6,796 nt of DNA from positions 1-6,796 of the forward strand of contig DMFG01000132.1 of NCBI GenBank assembly GCA_003450655.1. Direction: 5' to 3'. The notes beneath the pieces are model-generated. The model was not told the origin of the DNA and did no database searches. It was given only the letters and a program-made list of their open reading frames with translations. The position numbers and the translations under genes are program-made. This document shows positions 1 to 6,494 of the stretch, one piece after another (position 1 is the stretch's first letter; each line of letters opens with the position of its first letter). The DNA is from Coxiellaceae bacterium. Lineage in GTDB: Bacteria; Pseudomonadota; Gammaproteobacteria; Coxiellales; Coxiellaceae.

Positions 1-455
1 TTCAGGTGGCTGGACGTTCGGGGCGCGAGAAGGCAGGGCGAGTGCTCATACAAACTCATCATCCAGAGCATCCGTTATTACACACCTTGTTAACCTCGGG
101 GTATCCAGAGTTTGCTAGGGCGTTGACAGAAGAGCGAGCCCAGGTAGGCTTGCCGCCACATTCTCATCAAGTGATTGTCAGGGCAGAAGCCAAAGATGCT
201 CATCATGCACAAGCATTTTTACAAGACATGGTGACAGCTGGACTATCCATTGGGCGGAATTTGTCCGTATTTGGTCCCATTTCAGCAGCAATGGCTAAGC
301 GAGCGAATCGTTATCGTTATCAAATTATTTTGCAGTCTTCCCAGCGTAGTGTGTTACAGCAGGGTGTGGTGCGTTGTGTTCAAGTGGGAGCTCAGCATCC
401 ACTAAAGGGGAGATGTCAGTGGTATGTTGATGTGGACCCGTTGGAGACCATTTAG
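1..455 (+). CDS. priA: Primosomal protein N' (PriA helicase), C-terminal fragment
   Basis: This is the last 150 codons of PriA, the superfamily 2 DNA helicase that recognises stalled replication forks and starts reloading of the replisome in the cytoplasm. The reading frame is open through the left edge, with the first complete codon (CAG) at position 3, so the true start lies outside the window. The fragment opens with QVAGRSGR, the helicase motif VI arginine-finger region, and continues with QTHHPEHPLL, a signature of PriA. The downstream LPPHSHQVIVRAEA, FGPISAAMAKRANRYRYQI and WYVDVDPLE segments match the C-terminal domain of E. coli PriA as I remember it. It ends with TAG at 453-455, at the usual PriA C-terminus, so it does not look truncated at this end. 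It is richer in GC than the genes that follow. Identification is near certain from the motifs; the N-terminal DNA-binding domain, helicase motifs I to V and zinc site cannot be seen. Confidence 0.96.
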   Translation, partial: QVAGRSGREKAGRVLIQTHHPEHPLLHTLLTSGYPEFARALTEERAQVGLPPHSHQVIVRAEAKDAHHAQAFLQDMVTAGLSIGRNLSVFGPISAAMAKRANRYRYQIILQSSQRSVLQQGVVRCVQVGAQHPLKGRCQWYVDVDPLETI

Positions 456-488
456 GATGGGGATAGTTTATTATGCTTTGATTGATTT

Positions 489-520
489 TTGTCAAAATAT
501 CATGGGTTTGATGGTATAAT
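489..520 (+). promoter_or_regulatory. Predicted sigma-70 promoter with extended -10, upstream of the exporter operon
   Basis: In the 96-base gap between priA and the TolC-like gene there is a perfect -10 hexamer TATAAT at 515-520, preceded by TG at 512-513. This gives the extended -10 pattern TGNTATAAT. A possible -35 element, TTGTCA at 489-494, sits 20 bases upstream, longer than the ideal 17, so the extended -10 probably carries most of the recognition. Transcription would start near 526-528, leaving a leader of about 25 bases before the ATG at 552. The rest of 456-551 holds no gene and no clear terminator for priA. The promoter is inferred from sequence only. Confidence 0.65.
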
Positions 521-534
521 GATGGTCATGATTT

Positions 535-540
535 AAGGGT
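535..540 (+). promoter_or_regulatory. Ribosome binding site of the TolC-like gene
   Basis: AAGGGT lies 11 bases before the ATG at 552. The purine-rich core is reasonable, but the spacing is somewhat longer than usual. The start is supported independently by the signal peptide that follows it directly. Confidence 0.45.
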
Positions 541-551
541 GCTGGGTCTTC

Positions 552-2078
552 ATGAATCGATATCAGATAATAATATCAGTGACTCTAGGGTTGAGTGCTG
601 GGCAATTAGCATTAGCCAGTGTGGTATTACCTGAGCCAGCTGAAGTTATCGCTAGTACCGCTATACCTGCAGATATTATCCCTGTGTCAATCGATAGTAA
701 TAAGAACGCGAGTCGATCTTCGATTCATGTTCCAGTCATGGTTGAGAAGAATTCAACAGGAAAGTATTTGAGTATTGATGATGCGATACTATTAGCATTG
801 AGAAATAATCCGAATGTCTTTAGCGCTCAATTAACTCGCGTGATGGATAAGTATAACTTAGAGATTGCTAACAATGCCTTTCAGCCGCATTATTCGTTAA
901 ATTTTAATCAGACCTATCAAAACAATCAGCAGTCGATTTATGAGGTTTCTCCTACGGTAGGCTTGGATACTACTATGGGAACGTCATTCTCAGTGAATAA
1001 TACAAATGACATGTCCGGTGATCAGCAGACTAACTTAAACATTTCTCAACATTTATTAAAAGGATTTGGAGCGGTTAATAATGTCAATTATTTAAATGCA
1101 CTAGATAATGAAAAAACGGCTAAGCTTAGTTATCAATCCTCGATCACCAATGTTGTTATGTCAGTCATATCCGATTACCGTAGTTTAGTGAGTGCGGAAT
1201 TGAATTTAATCATAGACCAAAAAAACTTAAAGGCTACAGAAAAGTCAACTCAAGATGATGAGTTGCGTTATAAGGCAGGTAAGTTAGCAAAAAGTGAGTT
1301 GATTCAACAGCAAGCTACTTTGGCATCGGCTAAGTTAAGTTATCAATCCCAGTTAAATTCAGTTCAAACAACGTATCAAAACTTTTTGAGTCAGTTAGGA
1401 GTTTCACCTTGGGCTAAGTTTACTGTTGATAAATCCGTTTCCTTGCCAGAAGTTAAGCTTCCTTCTTTAGAGCAATGTGTGCAATTAGCTTTTAAAAATA
1501 ATGTTGATTATCAGCGTGAGGTGATTGAGTTAGAGGAAACTCATCGTAGTGTATTGACAGCAAAAAATAATATGAAGTGGACGTTAGATGTAAACCTGCA
1601 ACAGGAGTTAGAGGCAACCGAAGGAACATCCGGGTCACCTGTTGTGGTCAGTGATATTAGTGCATCTGATCCAGTCTTGTCGTTGAGTATGAGTGTGCCC
1701 ATTGATAATTTGCAAGATCAGTCATCATTAATTCAGGCGAAAATTTCCTATCAAGAGGCAAAAGAAAATTTAGAGCAATCAAAGCGAGACTTAATGATTC
1801 AAGTACAAAAACAATACCAGGCTGTTTTATATGATCAGCAGCAGATACCAATAGGTGAGCAGTCGGTGCAGTTGGAGAAGATGTCATTGGATAATGTGCA
1901 GTTGAAGTTTAAATACGGAAAAGCAACAGCCTTAGATGTTTCAACTATTCAAACGAGTTATGTTGAAGCTCAATCGAGTTTGGTGTCTTACCGAATCAGT
2001 TTATTGAATGATCTGATGGAGTTGGATAACACATTGGGTCGCGTTTTGGAACAACGGGGAATCACGTTGAGGTATTAA
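552..2078 (+). CDS. TolC-family outer membrane efflux protein
   Basis: This 508-residue protein is predicted to form the trimeric outer-membrane barrel and periplasmic tunnel of the exporter encoded downstream. Residues 1-22 look like a signal peptide (Arg3, a hydrophobic stretch, then LALA before Ser23). There is no lipobox cysteine, unlike NodT-type factors. Residues 23-70 form a Pro/Ser/Val-rich linker ahead of the first outer-membrane efflux domain. That domain begins at YLSIDDAILLALRNNP (about 72-87), the typical OEP opening, and includes LLKGFG at 168-173. The internal twofold repeat expected of TolC is visible: LRYKAGKLAKSEL (239-251), ending in a long helix and QLGV, is echoed by LKFKYGKATALDVSTIQ (451-467), ending in a long helix and LGRV. 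The second half restarts at LPSLEQCVQLAFKNN (303-317). Length is normal for the family (about 430-510). It is the first gene of the operon, 2 bases before the adaptor gene. The family call is firm; orthology to E. coli TolC itself is not claimed, because a copy inside an exporter operon is more likely dedicated to it. Confidence 0.92.
   Translation: MNRYQIIISVTLGLSAGQLALASVVLPEPAEVIASTAIPADIIPVSIDSNKNASRSSIHVPVMVEKNSTGKYLSIDDAILLALRNNPNVFSAQLTRVMDKYNLEIANNAFQPHYSLNFNQTYQNNQQSIYEVSPTVGLDTTMGTSFSVNNTNDMSGDQQTNLNISQHLLKGFGAVNNVNYLNALDNEKTAKLSYQSSITNVVMSVISDYRSLVSAELNLIIDQKNLKATEKSTQDDELRYKAGKLAKSELIQQQATLASAKLSYQSQLNSVQTTYQNFLSQLGVSPWAKFTVDKSVSLPEVKLPSLEQCVQLAFKNNVDYQREVIELEETHRSVLTAKNNMKWTLDVNLQQELEATEGTSGSPVVVSDISASDPVLSLSMSVPIDNLQDQSSLIQAKISYQEAKENLEQSKRDLMIQVQKQYQAVLYDQQQIPIGEQSVQLEKMSLDNVQLKFKYGKATALDVSTIQTSYVEAQSSLVSYRISLLNDLMELDNTLGRVLEQRGITLRY
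2069..2073 (+). promoter_or_regulatory. Ribosome binding site of the adaptor gene, inside the end of the TolC-like gene
   Basis: GAGGT lies 7 bases before the ATG at 2081 and within the last codons of the upstream gene, whose TAA is at 2076-2078. The arrangement suggests translational coupling of the outer-membrane factor and the adaptor, and it supports the ATG at 2081 as the start. Confidence 0.6.
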
Positions 2079-2080
2079 TT

Positions 2081-3256
2081 ATGAGTATTTTTCAAAAAGT
2101 ATCCATTTTGTTTTTAGTTGTCTTGTCGAGTAGTTTTACTGGCTGTCATTCCTCATCGGATGGAAAAAAAGAATCAGTTAATCAATTTGTTTCTGTGAAA
2201 AAAAAGACACCAAAAGTTTCTTTGTATTTTAGAGGTGTTATTGAGCCTATTAAGGTGTTTTCTGTTATTAGTCCTTTTGAAGGTCGGTTAACGCAGTTAA
2301 GTTTTAATTACGGGGATACTTTAAAGCAAGGGGATGCGATTGCAGCAATGAGCTCCTTGAAGTTATCAGAAGATTTTAAAAAAGTCGTGACAGATTTCCT
2401 AACTAAAAAAAGTGCCTATTATAATGCAAAAGAGGATTATACCGGTGTTAAGATGCTCTATGAAGCGGGTGTTTCCTCAAAAAGTGATTTCTTAAGTTCG
2501 CAAAGTAGTTTTCAAAATGATTCACTGTCTTATATGCAGTCGAAGTTTGAGTTAGAAACTCTTCTCTATAAATTAGACATTAACCCCGAGGATATAGAGA
2601 AATTATCATTGGCTGATCAGGATAAATTAGCGCCACTGTTAGCTCGACAGTTTAATCATATTGAAATCCCAGCAACAGGCACGGGAGTGGCTTTGTTTCC
2701 GATTAATGATTCAAATAATAAAGGTGGGGAAGATGTTTCAGGAGAACTGCATGTTGGGTCTAAGTTAAATGAAGGGCAGTTAATGTTGAGTATTGGTGAC
2801 ATGTCAGGTCTTTCGATCGATGTTGTTGCGTCTGAGGAAAGTGTTAATCGATTGCATCAAGGTATGCCGGCCGTGATCACTAGTGATGCGTTTCCGGGTG
2901 TGCATTTACAGGGTAAGGTAAGTAGTGTGTCGCTTCAGGCCGATCCTAATACCAGTGGTGGGCGTTCTTTATCTCAATTTCCTCTACATATTGTTGTGCC
3001 AAAAGTGGGTGATAAAGCGACAGGGGTTATTAAGGTTGGAATGACCTGTAAAGTTCAATTAGATTTAGAATCTGAATCCGCATTGATGTTGCCAATCAAC
3101 GCAGTAACTTTTGATGGGCACACCGCTACGGTGAAAAAGCGCACTAAAGGAGGTGAAATAAAAACCGTTAATATTATTACAGGTATTACTACCCCAACCG
3201 ATGTTGTGGTGCTCTCTGGTTTAAAGGTTGGTGATAAGGTCTTGGTTCATGATTGA
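2081..3256 (+). CDS. MacA/HlyD-family periplasmic adaptor (membrane fusion) lipoprotein
   Basis: This 391-residue protein is predicted to bridge the ABC permease in the inner membrane and the TolC-like duct. Residues 1-22 read as a lipoprotein signal: Lys6, a hydrophobic run VSILFLVVL, then FTGC with Cys22 as the probable lipidation site (Phe at -3 is tolerated but not ideal). Domains follow the usual order. A first lipoyl half spans about 62-92 (VISPFEGRLTQLSFNYGDTL). A helical hairpin spans about 93-175. A second lipoyl half spans about 193-240, with an extra Asn/Gly-rich loop near 208-222. The beta-barrel spans about 241-330 (LSIDVVASEESVNRLHQGMP), and the membrane-proximal domain runs from about 331 to the end (ALMLPINAVTFDG, then SGLKVGDKVLV). 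Length is typical of MacA/AcrA-like adaptors (about 370-400). The hairpin tip lacks the arginine usual for TolC docking (Thr121 in its place). The gene starts 2 bases after the TolC-like gene, and its last 8 bases overlap the ATPase gene. The family is clear; the transported substrate is not. Confidence 0.9.
   Translation: MSIFQKVSILFLVVLSSSFTGCHSSSDGKKESVNQFVSVKKKTPKVSLYFRGVIEPIKVFSVISPFEGRLTQLSFNYGDTLKQGDAIAAMSSLKLSEDFKKVVTDFLTKKSAYYNAKEDYTGVKMLYEAGVSSKSDFLSSQSSFQNDSLSYMQSKFELETLLYKLDINPEDIEKLSLADQDKLAPLLARQFNHIEIPATGTGVALFPINDSNNKGGEDVSGELHVGSKLNEGQLMLSIGDMSGLSIDVVASEESVNRLHQGMPAVITSDAFPGVHLQGKVSSVSLQADPNTSGGRSLSQFPLHIVVPKVGDKATGVIKVGMTCKVQLDLESESALMLPINAVTFDGHTATVKKRTKGGEIKTVNIITGITTPTDVVVLSGLKVGDKVLVHD
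3236..3239 (+). promoter_or_regulatory. Ribosome binding site that selects the ATPase start
   Basis: AAGG lies 9 bases before the ATG at 3249, inside the end of the adaptor gene. It favours ATG 3249 over the in-frame upstream TTG at 3228. The ATG also gives a protein that begins as family members do, directly before the first beta-strand (MIDVLNVTKTYSIG). Confidence 0.6.
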
Positions 3257-3923
3257 TGTTTTAAATGTCACAAAAACCTATTCGATAGGTAAAACTCAAG
3301 AATTTCAGGCATTGAAAGGCGTTTCTATGCATGTTAGCTCTGGTGACTGGGTGGCGATTATTGGGCCGTCTGGTTCAGGAAAGTCAACCATGATGCATAT
3401 TATGGGGCTACTGGATCATGCAACCACAGGTGTATTTAAATTATTGGGCCGTGATGTATCAACATTGTTACCTTATGAGATGGCTAAGCTACGTAATGAA
3501 TACATTGGGTTTATTTTCCAACAATTTTTATTATTGCCCCGTTATAGTGCACTTGACAATGTTGCACTTCCGCTGAGATATCGTCATTGCACGCAAAAGC
3601 AAGCACATAAACAAGCAATGGAGTCTCTTGAGCAAGTTGGCTTGGGAGATTTGGTTCATCATAAGCCTTCCGAGTTGTCAGGTGGTCAGCAGCAGCGTGT
3701 TGCGATTGCGCGAGCATTGGTAGGTCGGCCTAAACTAATTTTAGCCGATGAGCCAACAGGAGCGTTAGACACTAAAACTGGAGCTATAGTAATGAAGTTG
3801 CTACAAGATGTTACAGGAGGAGCTTCACTCGTTATGATTACCCATGACGAGCGGGTAGCTGATTATTGTCAACGTAAAGTCAGATTGCGTGATGGTTTAA
3901 TTGAATCGCAGGGTAATGATTGA
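3249..3923 (+). CDS. ABC transporter ATP-binding protein, MacB/LolD type
   Basis: This 224-residue cytoplasmic ATPase powers the exporter by dimerising under the FtsX-like permease. All nucleotide-binding elements are intact: Walker A GPSGSGKST at 39-47, Q-loop glutamine in FQQ at 90-92, signature LSGGQQQR at 143-150, Walker B LILADEPT at 163-170 with catalytic Glu168, D-loop GALD at 171-174, and the switch histidine in ITHD at His199. The NVTKTYSIG opening and the IGFIFQQFLLLP segment are characteristic of the MacB/LolD/FtsE branch. Length matches stand-alone members of that branch (about 220-235). I chose ATG 3249 rather than the in-frame TTG 3228, because the extra seven residues (VIRSWF after the initiator) have no family counterpart and a ribosome site is placed for the ATG. 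The gene overlaps the adaptor gene by 8 bases and the permease gene by 1 base, which implies coupled translation. In E. coli MacB this domain is fused to the permease; here it is separate. Substrate is unknown. Confidence 0.95.
   Translation: MIDVLNVTKTYSIGKTQEFQALKGVSMHVSSGDWVAIIGPSGSGKSTMMHIMGLLDHATTGVFKLLGRDVSTLLPYEMAKLRNEYIGFIFQQFLLLPRYSALDNVALPLRYRHCTQKQAHKQAMESLEQVGLGDLVHHKPSELSGGQQQRVAIARALVGRPKLILADEPTGALDTKTGAIVMKLLQDVTGGASLVMITHDERVADYCQRKVRLRDGLIESQGND
3910..3913 (+). promoter_or_regulatory. Ribosome binding site that selects the permease start
   Basis: AGGG lies 9 bases before the ATG at 3923, and that ATG shares its first base with the TGA stop of the ATPase gene (TGATG at 3921-3925). 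This supports ATG 3923 over the adjacent in-frame TTG at 3920, and it suggests stop-start coupled translation. Confidence 0.55.
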
Positions 3924-5107
3924 TGGATTGGTTGTCTCACAGTCGAGCTGCTTTTAGTCATTTGATGGCTTCAAAGTTGCGCTCTTTGCTTGCCATGCTT
4001 GGAATAGTAGTGGGTACAGGTGCTGTTGTTGCATTATTATCTTCTGGGCAAATGGCAACTGAACAAGCTCTATCACAAATTAAATCATTAGGAACTGATG
4101 TGATTTCAATGATGTTATTAGATAAGCCAGCTATTAAGATTGATGAGTCAAGAGGGCTGACATCTGAAAACTTACCTGTTATTTATCGGTCGTCAAAGAA
4201 TGTGATAGAGATTGCTCCTATTATAAGCGTATTTAAAAATATTTATGCCAGTGGTGTGTCTACGAATGTTCCCATCATTGGGTCGAATAAAAATTTGTAT
4301 TCAATTTTAAAAACACAGATTTTTGCAGGTCGAATTGTAACTATGCTAGATCGAGAGCAGTTGTTTTGTGTAATTGGTGATGAGCTAGCTAAAAGAATTC
4401 AGTTGAAAGGTGTTGATCCATTAGGTAGTCAACTATTAGTAGGTAATGAAATGTTGACCGTGGTTGGTATTTTACAGCCTTGGAAGCGTAGTCTTCTGTT
4501 CTATGAAAATATTAACTTGGGGGTGTTGGTAACACTACCAACGGCTAAATTGCTCGCCGAAAGTGATGAGATTAAGCAGGTATTAATTAAAGTTTCAAGT
4601 GATAGTGATCTGAGTTCTGTGAGGTCTCGAATTGAGTTGAACGTTGCACCTTTTGTTCCTGATAGATTAATCCGTTTTCAAGATCCTCAAAGTATTATTG
4701 ATGTTGCATCGAAGCAACGATCAACCTTCACTGTATTATTGGCATCCATAGGTGGGATTGCATTGTTGGTAGGTGGTATTGGGGTGATGAATATTATGTT
4801 GGTTTCTGTGATAGAGCGGCGTAAAGAAATTGGTATTCGAATGGCTGTTGGCGCACAGCGTTCTGATATACTCAAGATGTTTTTAATGGAGTCAGTTGTT
4901 TTGACGGTCTTGGGAGGGGCAATTGGCGTTTTAATAGGGTTATTAGTTTCCTTAGTGTTGGCAATATCCAGTGGCTGGGATTATTATTTTTATGAATTAC
5001 CGCCATTGCTGGGTTTCTTTGTGTCGGTATTAGTTGGAATAATTTCAGGTATATATCCGGCTTTTAATGCATCGCGATTAGATCCGGTTGAAACATTTAC
5101 AGATTAA
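3923..5107 (+). CDS. ABC transporter permease, MacB/FtsX family
   Basis: This 394-residue inner-membrane subunit is predicted to convert ATP hydrolysis by the preceding ATPase into movement of its periplasmic domain and the adaptor above it. The layout is the MacB one. A short amphipathic N-terminus (WLSHSRAAFSHLMASKLRS) leads into TM1 at about 21-41 (AMLGIVVGTGAVVALLSSG). A large periplasmic MacB-PCD-like domain spans about 42-268. The FtsX domain follows, with TM2 at about 270-296 (GGIALLVGGIGVMNIMLV), the cytoplasmic coupling loop ERRKEIGIRMAVGAQ at 298-312, TM3 at about 321-347 and TM4 at about 361-381. It closes with the family tail GIYPAFNASRLDPVE. Length is normal for a permease without a fused ATPase (about 390-410). 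ATG 3923 overlaps the upstream TGA by one base, and the adjacent TTG at 3920 is a less likely start. trkA follows after 16 bases with no terminator seen between them. The family is firm. Peptide, lipopeptide, siderophore-like or macrolide substrates are all possible, and none is shown. Confidence 0.93.
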   Translation: MDWLSHSRAAFSHLMASKLRSLLAMLGIVVGTGAVVALLSSGQMATEQALSQIKSLGTDVISMMLLDKPAIKIDESRGLTSENLPVIYRSSKNVIEIAPIISVFKNIYASGVSTNVPIIGSNKNLYSILKTQIFAGRIVTMLDREQLFCVIGDELAKRIQLKGVDPLGSQLLVGNEMLTVVGILQPWKRSLLFYENINLGVLVTLPTAKLLAESDEIKQVLIKVSSDSDLSSVRSRIELNVAPFVPDRLIRFQDPQSIIDVASKQRSTFTVLLASIGGIALLVGGIGVMNIMLVSVIERRKEIGIRMAVGAQRSDILKMFLMESVVLTVLGGAIGVLIGLLVSLVLAISSGWDYYFYELPPLLGFFVSVLVGIISGIYPAFNASRLDPVETFTD

Positions 5108-5109
5108 AA

Positions 5110-5115
5110 AAGAAG
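5110..5115 (+). promoter_or_regulatory. Purine-rich ribosome binding region of trkA
   Basis: The 16 bases between the permease stop and the trkA ATG are almost all purines. AAGAAG lies 8 bases before the ATG at 5124. It is a weak match to the anti-Shine-Dalgarno, so translation may partly depend on ribosomes finishing the permease gene. Confidence 0.35.
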
Positions 5116-5123
5116 AAAATGAT

Positions 5124-6494
5124 ATGAAGATAATTATTTTAGGTTCAGGTCAAGTTGGGTTATCAATTGCCAGTGATCTTATAGATGAAAATCATGATAT
5201 TACATTGGTGAGTGATGATAATCAGGTATTGATGGAAGTCTCGGAGAAGTTGGATTTACGGACAGTATGCGGTCATGGTTCTTTTCCGGAAGTATTGAGA
5301 GAGGCCGGTGCTGAGTCAGCTGATATGCTGCTAGCTGTAACAGACAGTGATGAGGTGAATATGGTGGCTTGCCAGGTCGCGTATTCTTTATTTAATATCG
5401 ATAAGAAAATTGCTCGCATTCGATCTCAACATTATTTAATTCGTGATGAGTTATTTGGTAGTGATAATTTACCTATCGATATCTTTATAAGTCCAGAGCA
5501 ATTAGTGACACGATTTATAGAGCAATTGATCGCACACCCTGGTGCCTTGAAAGTAATGAATTTAGGTGATGGTACTATTAAGCTAGTGGGTGTTAAGGTA
5601 TTTTACGGTGGCTTGTGTGTTGGTAAAACACTAGCTGAGATTAATTCAATTGTTCCTGATGGTGTATTCAATGTCGCTGTTGTTTTTCGTGGAGATGATA
5701 TGGCTCCTCAAGATGAAACGTTGACTATCGAGGTTGGCGATGAGGTGTATTTTATTTGCCATGAAAGTCAGTCACATGCCATCTTAGCAGCTTTTCGTCG
5801 CATTGAAGCTCCTAACCATCGCATTATGATTGCAGGCGGTGGAGGTATCGGAGCATGTTTAGCGGAAGCATTGCAGCATAATTATGGCGTTAAAGTAGTT
5901 GATCGAGATCTGCAACGTTGTGAGTTTATTGCGGAGAGAATGAAGGTGACGGTATTGCATGGGGATGCGTGCGATCGTGATTTATTAAGAAATGAAAACA
6001 TTGACAGTGTGGATGTTTTTTGTTCAGTAACTGATGATGATGAAGATAATATGATCGCAGCTTTGCAGGCAAAACGTCTAGGGGTGAAGCAGGTGATGGC
6101 CTTAATTACACGGACAGCCTATGTTGATATTATTCATGATACATCAATTAATGTTGCAATTTCACCGCAGCAGATTACGGTGGGCTCTATTTTACCGCAT
6201 TTACGTAGAGGCGATGTTCGTTATGTGTATGAGTTACGACATGGTCAGACTGACGTTATTGAATGTAAAGTCCATGGTGATAAAAAGACGTCTCGGTTGG
6301 TAGGGAAGTCGCTAGGCGATGTTTCTTGGCCTAATTCTGTGTCTGTTGCAGCAGTTATACGTTCAAATAAATTAGTGTCGACAGATGATAATTATGAAAT
6401 TCAGGCAGGCGATCATTTGGTGCTTGTTTTGGGTGATGTGCGACGATTAAAAGAGCTAGAGAAACTATTTCAAGTTAGTGCGGATTTTTTCTAA
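5124..6494 (+). CDS. trkA: Trk potassium uptake system peripheral protein TrkA
   Basis: This 456-residue cytoplasmic protein forms the nucleotide-binding regulatory ring beneath the TrkH potassium channel and gates it. It has the double-RCK layout of proteobacterial TrkA: a first Rossmann domain (about 1-130) with GSGQVG at 7-12, a first RCK-C domain (about 140-228), a second Rossmann domain (about 232-355) with GGGGIG at 238-243, and a second RCK-C domain (about 365-450). Strong family blocks include GHGSFPEVLREAGAESADML (50-69), VNMVACQVAYSLFN (78-91), DEDNMIAALQAKRLG (306-320) and ISPQQITVGSIL (347-358). E. coli TrkA is 458 residues, almost the same. ATG 5124 is chosen because it puts MKIIILGSGQVG at the N-terminus, as in E. 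coli; the in-frame TTG at 5088 would add 12 unmatched residues overlapping the permease gene. One oddity is that the acidic residue expected at the end of the second strand of the first Rossmann fold (Asp30 in E. coli) is Ser30, followed by Asp31 and Asp32. The second fold keeps Asp260. trkH follows after 10 bases. Confidence 0.97.
   Translation: MKIIILGSGQVGLSIASDLIDENHDITLVSDDNQVLMEVSEKLDLRTVCGHGSFPEVLREAGAESADMLLAVTDSDEVNMVACQVAYSLFNIDKKIARIRSQHYLIRDELFGSDNLPIDIFISPEQLVTRFIEQLIAHPGALKVMNLGDGTIKLVGVKVFYGGLCVGKTLAEINSIVPDGVFNVAVVFRGDDMAPQDETLTIEVGDEVYFICHESQSHAILAAFRRIEAPNHRIMIAGGGGIGACLAEALQHNYGVKVVDRDLQRCEFIAERMKVTVLHGDACDRDLLRNENIDSVDVFCSVTDDDEDNMIAALQAKRLGVKQVMALITRTAYVDIIHDTSINVAISPQQITVGSILPHLRRGDVRYVYELRHGQTDVIECKVHGDKKTSRLVGKSLGDVSWPNSVSVAAVIRSNKLVSTDDNYEIQAGDHLVLVLGDVRRLKELEKLFQVSADFF

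Noticed and set aside
456..551. Possible priA terminator in the gap
   Set aside because: No GC-rich hairpin followed by a T run is present; the short T run at 486-490 has no stem before it.
1657..1887. Minus-strand open frame of 76 codons inside the TolC-like gene
   Set aside because: It lies wholly inside a well-supported gene, has no recognisable domain or ribosome site, and is best explained as a shadow. The same applies to 3511-3717 and 4687-4875 on the minus strand and 6121-6303 on the plus strand.
3228..3248. In-frame TTG start that would add seven residues to the ATPase
   Set aside because: The added residues have no family counterpart, and AAGG at 3236-3239 is correctly placed for the ATG at 3249.
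5088..5123. In-frame TTG start that would add 12 residues to TrkA and overlap the permease gene
   Set aside because: TrkA proteins begin at MKIIILG, which the ATG at 5124 gives exactly.
5034..5126. Possible internal promoter for trkA (TTGGAA at 5034-5039 with TATATA at 5050-5055; TTTACA at 5096-5101)
   Set aside because: The first pair is only 10 bases apart and has no extended -10. The second lacks a reasonable -10 at the right distance.
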